Assembly (NCBI GenBank): GCA_008828725.1
Contig: MEHQ01001459.1
Span: 309,125-373,124, forward strand
DNA: 64,000 nt
Origin: Saccharina japonica
Lineage: Eukaryota > Sar > Phaeophyceae > Laminariales > Laminariaceae
Direction: 5' to 3'
How positions within the stretch are numbered: the first letter of the stretch is position 1; every line of letters begins with the position of its first letter. The position numbers and the translations under genes are program-made. Below are positions 1-10,800 of this stretch, in pieces. Under the pieces are notes generated by a model, which did no database searches, had not been told where the DNA came from, and was given only the letters and a program-made list of their open reading frames with translations.

Positions 1-32
1 GAGCGTTGCATCCAACGGGTCCTCGGTTACAG
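1..32 (+). other. Possible end of an upstream gene A exon
   Basis: The window opens with 32 nt followed by a gtaaat donor-like site at 33. It lies where gene B has its LRR exon 44497-44568, since 90-310 and about 44660-44930 align in patches. The 32 nt would end in phase 2 as the other LRR exons do, but the translation lacks the LxxL spacing of an LRR, so this is only a candidate. Confidence 0.2.
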
Positions 33-371
33 GTAAATGCTTCCAGAGAGAGCGAGCGATCAAACAATGAAACCCGTGTGCATATGCTCGGCTCGGTTGT
101 CTGCGGAGTCGTTCAGGAAGAATAGGCAACTCTTGCTTTCGAGGAGGAAAATCCTTGCCGTATCGTTCATCTCGAAGGGGTAGAAAACATCTATGGCCAG
201 TGGCATTGAACTGAGATGACAATGGCATAGGCTTACCGTTGTTTTCTCGCGACCCATAAGAATCTAAACGTCTGGGATCAGAAGGATGTGTTACCGTTCG
301 CCGGTTGTGGCCGGCGTCCACCATGTTCACTGTGTCCAACGCGTGTATCGCATGGGGGGGGGGGGTGTACT

Positions 372-1570
372 CCAGGTATAAGGCGGAGTCCCACCTTAGT
401 ACGGTCAAAATCGCTTGTCACGACTTCGTCATACTTTAGTGCGGTGACCGCACTAAACCGAGACCGGTCCCTCCACAGGGCGGTCTCCGCCCTAGAGCGG
501 GGCCGTTACGACACTACGTACACAAGTTAAGTACAGGACTGCAGCCCCCTATTGAAACGACAGCAGTGCTTAGCTGGCAGTTGACGCATCGCGCGAGTGG
601 AACCAACACCCCCAATGCACACGATGCGGTGTGTGGCAGGGCGGCAGCGCTAGGTTCCAGACCGAACGCCACAGCCCCCTGATGGTCACATCTGTCGCGT
701 GGGATGCGGTGGTTTGAAGTAAGTGGTCGTGATAACAGTGATCATACGCTCCATTGCATGTTGGCGACATGTCTTACGGCCGAAGCAGCTTCCCACGCAT
801 CGAAAGAAAGGGCGGGGAAGCGCAACGCGGAGGGCTCACGTGGCCGTGAAGCGGCATCTACCCTCCTACGAGATACTCAGCTGTACTGTAACATGTTCTA
901 ATATTGCCGTGGGTGATGCCGGATGCATGTGTTGCGACCGAGCACTGCGAGTGCATTTTCGTACACTAAACACGTGGAGACAAACCGAACGTGTCTCCAC
1001 TATTAGTGCTGTACAACATATAGGTGCTGAAAAGGGGCCCTAGTGGGCCCGATCGCTTCGTCGTCGTTTCGGCTTCAGGGTATGATTTGATGTGCCCCCC
1101 TCACCATTAGTGTTTTTATCTTCCCCATCTGACATCTTCGCCCTTCTTGTTTCGGGCTCCCTTCGTCGTGACTCAGATCCGGCGTCATATTGCAGGCTGT
1201 CCCCGCCCGTCCACGCTACGGTTGGTGCATTCCCGTTTTATCGCGAGTAGACATCCGCCTTTTATTGCCTCGTCGACACACGTCGAACCGCCGCAAGGCA
1301 CTTTCAGCAGTTGATTCCTCTAGGTTTCTTTCCATTTTTGTAAATACATTCACGATCTTGCTACGGCGGGACTCGAACTTTAAAATCAAAGCTAGCAGCA
1401 TTCGACGGTAACCACTAGACCAGAGGAGCGACCGGCTATACAGGGTGGTCTCACTCTAATGTTTCCGTATAAATTCTAATTTAGTGCGGTACCGCACTAC
1501 AGTGAGACCGAACTTAGTGCGGTACCACTCATAACCGGTTTTGAGCGGGGTCCCACTTTAGTGCTGCCAT
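372..1570. repeat. Insertion in gene A intron with repeated AGTGCGGT palindromes
   Basis: Gene B has no counterpart of this stretch, so it was inserted into gene A's intron or lost from B. A palindrome of the form TTTAGTGCGGT-ACCGCACTA occurs near 434-462 and again near 1482-1500. Related pieces GTCCCACCTTAGTAC and GTCCCACTTTAGTGC lie near 386-402 and 1548-1565 in the same orientation. The style resembles the subterminal repeats of the pogo-like element at 30417, but I could not define true terminal inverted repeats. A SINE copy lies inside, at about 1110-1435. Confidence 0.45.
1110..1435 (-). repeat. tRNA-derived SINE, copy 1
   Basis: On the minus strand the head reads as a degenerate tRNA with box A TGGTCTAGTGG and box B AGTTCGAGTCC. 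A body shared with the copies at 28195, 28495, 28876, 29655 and 18470 follows, including CTTTC...CCTCGTC and CAGATCCGGNGTCA motifs on the plus strand. The tRNA-like part is embedded in the repeat and lacks good stems, so it is not called a functional tRNA. Confidence 0.7.
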
Positions 1571-1794
1571 GGCCGCTTGGTAACCCACCGAACAAACGTG
1601 GACCCCCCACTCTATATTTAAACGTTGCACGATGCGCACTCCCTCAACCCCCCCGCGTACTGACCCTTCCGACTGTATCAAGGTGGCTAATTGTTCCTCA
1701 TGTAGTTGCAAGCTATACAATGTTCTAGCAGCCCTAACCCGCGGTTTCCGAAATTCGTCGTTCGTTGCCCACTGTCGGCTGTGCGGAATATCAG

Positions 1795-1866
1795 AGTGCT
1801 GAGCGCGAATGGACTGACCAGCTTATCTGCGGACGCCTTCGTGGGACTGTCGACTGTGGAACTAGT
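1795..1866 (+). CDS. Gene A LRR exon (72 nt, phase 2-2)
   Basis: Acceptor tatcag precedes the exon and donor gtgagta follows. It encodes one 24-residue LRR with core ANGLTSLSADAFVGLSTVEL. The gene B counterpart is 45138-45209, with the same length and phase. Confidence 0.85.
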
Positions 1867-4800
1867 GTGAGTATGTTGGGTATTGTCCGGTCGATTTGAT
1901 CATGCCGGCCCAGTAAGACGCGGCCATCGCAAGTTTCGAGCTCAGTGCTCGTTGGCATGTTTGCCTTTGCATCAGCACAGAACTCACGGTTGGCCTTGAC
2001 TTATTGATTTGATATACCAATGTTACCCAAACGCGTTGCCTTGTAGTTCGCATTAATTGCAGGCCTGTTCGACTAGGGGATACGTCCACCCACATTTCCC
2101 GCGTGGAAGGTAGTCCGTCGTGAGCGGAATAATGCGGATGTCCGCAGTGTTTGACGAATCTGACGTTTTACCTGATGTACCCCTCCCAATGCTGTTGCGC
2201 GGTCGGCAATGGTCTTCGCTTGAAGGTACAATCAGTGAGCGACAGACCAGCGCTCCAACCAATCGCCGAACAAAGTCATCGGTGCAGCAGCGCCACGCGC
2301 AGCCGTCAAACACCTCAGTAGGTGGTAGAAACTCCCATATTCGGGTTACTATGGGCCTTAGGTGGACTGCATGTGGGCCAGATCAGCCAAAGCGTCATAC
2401 ATCAACTACCTATTAGTTTCCCCCTTGGCGGGATCGAACCGTTTCCCGTGGGTTTCTTTCACCGGGGCGGGTGGGTGTCAACGGAGGTTTCACTAAAACA
2501 CGTTTTTGCTAAATCGGATTTGCCTTGGCGCATTCCTATCAAAACTCGCTCCTGTCAAGGAAACTCGCGTCTATATATAGATACATTAATATATATAGTA
2601 TACTACATATATATAAACATTTCCGCCCTGTCAATATCGTGTGCGTTTGTTCCGCTTCGTCCGTCAAGTAAACTCGACGATAACGCGCTGACGACGCTTC
2701 CTGCCGGGGTGTTCGAGGACTTGGGATCGGGTACATTCCTGCGGTCACTGTAAGTGCAATTGAGCACCCCCGAAGTATCGCCTGTCCACCTGCCAAAACG
2801 CGGGGAGATCAGTCACACCCACGGTCGAACAATTTGCACGTTGATGAACGGTAAATTTCGTTCGTGGACGTAGCACGTCAACCGTGAACGTATTAGTCGT
2901 TGGTGGGCACTGCCAATCCTCGCGCCAGTGGGTGTGCGCCCGTCACGGTATGATTTTGTCGGTTGTGTTACCATCGACCCGATTCGGCTTATTCTCCCCG
3001 CATTTCTTTGCTGTGTATTTGAACCCTCTTGTCCTGCCATGTCAGGCATCTGGATGGAAACCCAGGCCTACAGTGCGTTCCTACAGTGTAAGTCGTCTGG
3101 GTAAGGGATTTCGTGTGTTAGTTGGCGTGCCTGCGGTTTTATTTATGTCCTGTTTCTCGTTGTTCGGTCGAGACTGATGACAAACGTACAGTTCTGCTTA
3201 CTTCGGGCCGATGGGGGCACACCCTCGCGGTGTTGTCTTGAGTCCTGAAGCGTACATGAGATGAACATACATTTCGAGGATACCACATCTTGCGCCGAAT
3301 AGCATCTGCCGTGCGCAACAAGAATACTCTAAGTGAATGTGAGACAAGCGCTATAATTTCGTCGACCCGGCTTCGATCTACATGTTCCCCCCCTGCCCCG
3401 CCTCCGTTCATGCGTCATAATATGCAGATTCCCTTCTGGCGAGTGGGTGACTACCACAAGTGCTTCCTATTACATTGAGCCTTTGCCTGATACTGCTGAG
3501 TCGTGCGGTAAGTATCTGTCGGGCACAGGCAGGGGTGTCTGCCTCACTCCGTAGACGTCAGCGGTGATGGATGTTCATTCTCAAATCTTCGTGTTGATAG
3601 GTCGTTGTTCCGACCGACAGCCGATGTAATATCGCGTTCTTCGGAGAGCAAGGACCCGAACGAATCCCACTGTGTACCCTGTAGGGGTTTCCACTTTGTT
3701 TTTGCCTTCTGAGGCAACATTTTGTAACTGGGACCGGTTGGGTTTCTCAAGTGACCCACTGCCAGTTAGTCTCGAAATGTCACTAGTGTACTTGCTTTAG
3801 CACTAGCCCTCTAAGGAAACTTTTCCCGGGCTCGCGAAGAAACTTCTTCGAAGGCGTGTTTCGGGTAACGTATGGAGTTCCTTTTGCGAGGAACACGGGA
3901 CGAACAATGCGTTACCCCCCCCTACCGCGAGACATCGTTCGACGAGGCCCACTGGCTCGGGGTGTATCACGGAAGATGGGCGGGCTGGCAAGTCTGAGTC
4001 GAGAACGAACAGCGCGTTTCAGTCGATGATTGTTGACAGGCGGACGACGACCGATGGTCCCATGATGGTGTGATGTCGCGCGACTTCGCCACTGGCAGTC
4101 ACGGTATAAACAATCTCGTCTCGCGCGACATATCAAGGGGGGTTCGTTCACGTGATAGGAACGCCCACAGTCCGTTAAAAACTATACCTGGTACGTGTCA
4201 CCCTCGGTTCCCTGCTGAACTCGCGTGTCGCCCAAGCAGAATGCACACCGGCCGACGTGGTTGAATGCGAGGCGGGTACAGTTTGTTCTCCTGGGGCGGA
4301 GGGATACACCTGTGTTGGTGAGGACGGCTTTGGTCCGGTGTTTCTGTGGGGGGATAATAATTAGGTACTTTTATTTCAGCTTCCGAGAGACAATCGCCGG
4401 GTGATTACGCTACTTCTTCGCAGACTTGGGAGTTTTAACTGTCTTGGTTTTGCGATGTACGTCACATCATGGAACTGTTTTCGTCAGGCTGTGGTCAACA
4501 ACAATGTTTGGTGTCGAAGTTTTGAGTAAAGTGCGTAGCCACTCGCTCGAGTGTCGGTTAGTGAACACGGAGGTGAAAACGGGGGTATATAATACATACC
4601 TCCCCCCCCCCTCCGTATCGTTGCATTTTTTTTGTAGACGTTCGTTACAGCTGCGGACGTGACGCAACCGATACACTACCGACGCGTGCCAGGAGGAAGG
4701 GTGGCACTTTATGTGTTGCCTTGCGAGGCAAATATTTCTTACTGAAGAATGGGGCCTGTTAACTGGAAGACTACCCCCAATATTAGACATGCCTCATCGC

Positions 4801-7800
4801 TTTGTTCTTAACTTCATTTCACTGTATAGGCTTGCTCATCGGGGTAATGGCGTGCACGTGTCTTAAACGCTATTTCTGGATGACGTATACGAAGGATATG
4901 TATAGCTTCTAAATTATTATCAAGGGAATGTGTTAATCTCAGAAAAAAGGAGGTGCAGTTTTTGGCGGCATGCATCTTCCGTGGCGAGTGCCCTGAAGGG
5001 TGCAGCACATCATTACCTTCATAGCCTGGTGTTCTCGGGCCGGTTGACGTATACTGACAGGCTCGTTTCTAGTAGACATCCCCACGCAAGGTTGTGTTTC
5101 AAAAAACAAAACAAGGCCAAGCAAGGAAGGACGGTTTATTTACGCTTTAAAACGCCCAAAAGCGTCCTTTTCGGCGCCTACTGACAAAAACAGAATTAGC
5201 CTTGTATTGCAGCGATAGTATATGCTAGTATGCATACCCCCATCAATGTCCTCCAGGCATTCCCCCGTATATGGTCGACGGAAATCCTGTATAAATATTG
5301 ATACAAGTTGTCTTTATGCGTGGCCCAACTTGTATTTATTGTTGTCCCCTTTTTGCTAAACGAATTAAATTATCCAACCGAATGCGTAAGACCATCTAAA
5401 CTATACCCGGTATGCTGTACCTGGCAATGCGTTTTGGAAAAAATGGATGAAAAATTCATACCACTCTGTCCCGAGATATAAGCGACTTTTAGACACTGAT
5501 ATTCAATAAATACGATGCTTATATTTCGGGCCAAAGTGGTGGTTTACTTCCAAGAGTTTTCTTTAATCGAGTCCTTAGTTGTGAACATTAATGAGTTAAT
5601 CAAATTGTACATCCTCGAAAGCCGAAACCCACACACGAAACACAAATGGCGAAAACATTCACTGGGGCCGATGATTCCATACCATATTGTGATACGGGGA
5701 AAATACGGTCGATTGTACGTATAGTTCGGGAGGGGGGTGTTCTGAAGGGCATGCTCCCCTACGGAAGACGTTCCCCACAAACGTAAGGTGGAAAATTAGC
5801 GATAACAGCTTGTGTCTGGAAGAAATATGCATGGACACCATGTGTAATTGCGTCAGCTCCAATGACGCCCGCCCCTGTGATGCCTGCCCGCATTTTCTGT
5901 TTGCAATGCCCTTACTACGATCATATGTGCTTGCAACATCCGCATCGGTGACGCCATTGTCTGCATCAATTCCAGGCGAAACAGGTGAGGCCACCATGTT
6001 GGGCCAGGCAGTTAGCCTTGCTCCGCCAAGCAGGTCCAACTGATGTCGAATATCCCATCCACTTGCAAAGACTCATTCTTTGTAAAAACAACATGCTATC
6101 TTGGCTAGCAAGTCCATCCAGGGGCGCTTAACTCGTGTTTCCTACGTCAAACGCGTGGTCGTCAATTTCCCTTACCACAGCCGCGCCACTCATTACTTCG
6201 GCCGACGTCCGTGAACAATATCGTCTTGATCATGTGTCGGGTTGTTGGTCAGAGTGCTTGCTGTATTCAATAAGCACCACAACGACACACGTACGTATGT
6301 CCTATGTCTACAAGTACCCGTACGCCTGGTGTCGAGATCAACAGAGGTAGTCCCTTCACATTTACCCGTCTGCAGGTTTTTGGATTGGTTTCATTTTCAT
6401 GTAGCAGTAGGTGCCGCCTGGTCAGCGGGTGCACTGCAGTGCGGGTACGAACATAAATATTTCAACGGACCAGCTCCTCCAGGGAGTGCTCACAAATATC
6501 GGCATCTCTCTGGTAAACCCGCCCCGTCCGGTCGCCACCCCTCTGTCTGTCTGTGATATCGGCGGATGTTGTCGCTGTTGACATGCTACAGCTTGCACAG
6601 AAGATAGCCAGTGCGACATGGAAAATGGCGAATCCTGCTGCTTGACGAGAAATGTCTGCGAAGCTGCTGACAGCGTCGCCGCCGGAGCTTGCGGTGAGAG
6701 GACCGAAAACCTATACCCAGTGCCAGACAGACCCCTGCTCGCCAACACCACGACTAGATACCCCGTTCTAGATGGTGTTCTTGCGTACGATTCCAAACAT
6801 CCCCAAACTATGTCTCTCCAGTCCAACCAGGTAGTGCGAATACACACATTTGTTTGCAACACCAGGCGCGAAAGACGTGACGTGCGCATATATTCAACTT
6901 CATTGGTTCATACTCCTGTAATTCAAGAAAAATAAATAAGTTTTCAACTTCAATTTTTACTGTGTACAGAATGTCGGAATGTCGGGCACCTGGCCGCGTT
7001 TCCCTTTGAAGCTATACGTACAACACGGGCACAAACAAAGCTTCGCGGAACTTAACGCAGTACTTTGTGTAGTCAACCATAGGGTTGGGCGGAACGCTTT
7101 GTCGGTCTTCTCTCCGATCTACTAGGTACTACGGAGGACAAACTAGTACGCGATATATGTTCATAACACTTGGATACTTAGGAATTTGAGGCTTGCGAAT
7201 TTGCGGGGCAAACAAGAACTCAACTATCTTAAACTGAAGAAATTGTGGAAAACACGCAGTCTTACAAACGGATCCCTGTCTGGCCAAGAGTAAGAGATGC
7301 TCAACATCTGTCGCGTACGGTACAGTAGTAAATATGACCAGTTGTTGTTAGTAAAAATAAATAAAATAAAGTGGTGTGGTCTGTACTGTCGGTCGCCTTT
7401 TTACCAGGACTTGTCATGGGCCGTTTTGTCCGGGCCGGGCCGGGCCGGGTCGAGACTTTTGAAAATATGATGGGCCGGGCCGGGCCGGGCCGGGCCGTCA
7501 ACATTGGAAAATGTGATGGGCTGGGCCGGGCCGCGGCCCATCCGTTGAAAAATTGATGGGCCGGGCCGGGCCGAGCCGGGCCGCGGCCCATCCCCTGAAA
7601 ATTTGATGGGCCGGGCCGGGCCGGGCCGCAGCCCATCCTTTCGAAATTTAATGGGCCAGGCCGGGCCGCGGCCCATGACATGTGGGCTCTACATGTGTCG
7701 CTCGGCCCGGCCCATGGAGCGGCCCATGTGTTTTGACAGGCCGGCTCGGACCACTGCCTGTGCTACCGATACTGCTACTACGGTCTCCATTGTGCCCATG

Positions 7801-10800
7801 AGGTGGCCCACGTGTTTTGACGGGCCCGCCCGGGCTGCGACCTATGATATGTGGTGTAATACTGCTACAGCTACGACGTTTTGGGTGTACTTGGGTTGCT
7901 GTCCGCCACAAACAGCTACACTGGCAGATCGCCTCGGGTGCTATGATGCCTTGTGGTAATGTCGGATGAAAACGTTGGTACCGTAGTGGGTGTACGGACG
8001 ACAACTATCGCCGTCTCCGCGAAGCGGGCAGCATGACGTGTTTGCCCTGCTTCGTCCCGCTGCAGCGGAATGCATTGCAGGAGTAGTACTGGGTGTTGCA
8101 CCATATACTATTGCAGCAATACCGGGTGTTGCAGCAGCATGTACTATTACAGTGGTACCGGGTGTTGCAGCAGCATGTTCTATCGCACCAGTAGTACCGG
8201 GTGTTGCAGCAGCACGTGCTGCTGCTGTTGTGCTGCTGCTATTGCTGCTACTGTTGTGCTGCTGGTATAGCTACTGCTGCGGGTGTCTTGCAGCAGCACG
8301 AGGAGGTGGTGGTCCACAGTCGGGACGGAAGCGATTGAACAAAGTCGTTGATGGAGCAGAATTGTGTGAGTACTCCTAGTGGGTACTGGTTAGGCGTGTC
8401 TCATGGGCCGAAAACAACTGTCCCTCCAAATCCAGACGGGAAAATGCGAAACTACAACGAAACATCAACAGTTAATTGTACCAAAATGTCGTGAGCGTAC
8501 ACTTATGCACCGTTTAGTACGGGACAAGACATGGGCCGGGCCATGGGGCGGCCCGTCAAATTCACGAGCCGGCCCATGAAAATCGTCGGGCCGGCCCATA
8601 AAGAGCCCGTGCATGGGCCTCGCTGCCATATGATGGGCCGGGCCGGGCCGGGCTTAAACTTCTGTAAAAACGATGGGCCGGGACAGGCCGGGCCGTGAAT
8701 GTTCAAAAATGTGATGGGCTGGGCCGGGTCGCGGCCCACTCTCTGAAAATTCATGGGTCGGGCCGGGCCGCGGCCCACACTATGAAAAGTGGACGGGCCG
8801 GGCCGCGGCCCATACTATGAAAAGTGGACGGGCCGGGCCAGGCCGCGGCCAACCAAACTAAACGTTGATGGGCCGGGCCGGGCCGCGGCCTATCATATCG
8901 AAAATTGATGGGCCGGGCTGGGCGGCCCGGCCCGGCCCAGCTACGGGCCGCCCTATCAGCGTCGGCCCATGACAAGCCCTGCTATTTACTACGGTCCCCC
9001 GGAATAGTATTGACTTGGTTGAGTCTTCCAACGTATGGCATGGCGCTGAAACAAATCGCCACTGCAAAGCTATGTCGATCCGTAGGGCAGAAACAGCTGC
9101 CGTATAACACGCAAGATATGAGACCACCTCCCACGACGTTTTTCCAGGCCGAGCTTCTCGATAACGGGAAGAGTGCAAACACAAGGAGATGGGCCCATGG
9201 AAATGTCGCGACCAGTTATTTGCCATGCCAGTATATCGTGGTGTTTGCGTCCCCCCCTTGTTGTTGTGGGGAAACCGCCCAGACATTCATCGTAAAAAGG
9301 GGTGTTCTACTTTGCGTTGTTATGCGGCACCTACTCTATGCTATTCTGGTCGGTTCAACGCAAACGTACCAAAGTGTGTCCCCCGCGATGGCCGCAAGAA
9401 TCAGCCACTCAAAAGTAGTGAGGATACAATAGCTACCGTCTCATTGCTATCTTTGTATACAGCCGACTGGTCGTTTAGGTGGTACATAGTCATTCGGTTC
9501 GAGGTCTTGGACACAAGTCGTCTGATACATATACCCCGTAGGGGACACATCGGATCTACTAATAGATGGCGTGAAGTACCGACATACGAGTACGTAGTAC
9601 CACCGTTCAGAGTGTCGGACCACAGTTCGTGTGTAGGGGTATGTACCACAGTACTCCGGTACAGCATGATATGTACGTACGTACCATACACCTGTACCAG
9701 GTGTCCAGTCCTATATGATGTAGTTAATCAGATGTCGCAGATTGATGGCCGTTTGACACTGCGGCGTAGAGCCATTGTTCGGTAGAGATATTCCGATTTT
9801 GTTTGTGCTAGGGTTTTACTCGTAGTCGTATCCTGGCGTATCCCGCTGCGGATGGAAGATCTTGAACAGCTGTCATGCTGTGATCTATCGAGGGTGGACG
9901 CGCACACCTCTCTCACTACTCAGCAGCAGGACTCTCTCTGCCCTCCTCGCCTCTTCTGCGAGACCGCTGACAATCAACACACAACTAACTGCCCTTGGGA
10001 CTCCTTTCTTGCATCAGCTCTACAGAACTTGGAGCTCAAACGTAGCGGCAGACTAACATCTTCTCAGTCCCTGCCTCTTGTGCGAGCTCGGGCATAACTC
10101 AGAGCAGCCGCACACAGCCACAAGAGATTTACTCCCCCACGTGAATGAAACATATACTGGATATCGTGCTGACCACCATGAACAGAGGAAGAGGGTAAAA
10201 TAACTGGTCCAGTGATATAATTCCAAGCATTTTGTAACGTTGAGCGCGGATAATCCTTGCGGGGGTGGTCACGCAGACGCCACCCCTTCCAAAAACCAGA
10301 CCAGACACGAGACAGACAGAGAGCAAACACGCGGTGATACTATGGTTAGACAGGACGTATCGGCACACAAGGGGCTCACGGGCGCCCACGCGACTACGTG
10401 CCAAAATCGAAGCGTGTTTCGACTCCCATAATTAGAGTTTCGACTGTCTCACCCTCGTCCCCATCCTCAAGGTGACCCGCACATGACTGGATTCCGTGGT
10501 CAAAAGTTCGACTTCGTGGGCAAGGACAATAAGTGGTACGCTGTCGTCTCGGACCTCCCGTCGGTGCACATCAACATGCGCATCACTTCGCCCCTCCCAT
10601 CCATGCCCGAGATCACCTACATCACCGGACTCTCCGTCATCGCCAAAGACAACGGCGGCATGGACCACACCATCGTCATCTCGGTTGTCGACCCGCACAG
10701 CTTGCAGAGCTCCTGCCCTGTCGGAATATCTCCCTGTCTCGCCGATGGTGCCCTGCATGTGGTAGTCAACGGGGAGGAGGTTATGTTTGCACCCGGCGAG

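Noticed and set aside
1360..1430. Minus-strand tRNA
   Set aside because: Box A and box B are present but stems are poor and the sequence is the head of a multi-copy SINE.
7301..8004. Long Pro/Gly/Ala/Arg-rich frames over the GGCCGGGCC arrays, both strands
   Set aside because: Produced by a GC-rich tandem repeat without stops; no start context, no conservation in gene B.
7990..8379. 129-codon frame with PGVAAACTI repeats and poly-Leu
   Set aside because: Minisatellite and CTG tract inside an intron.
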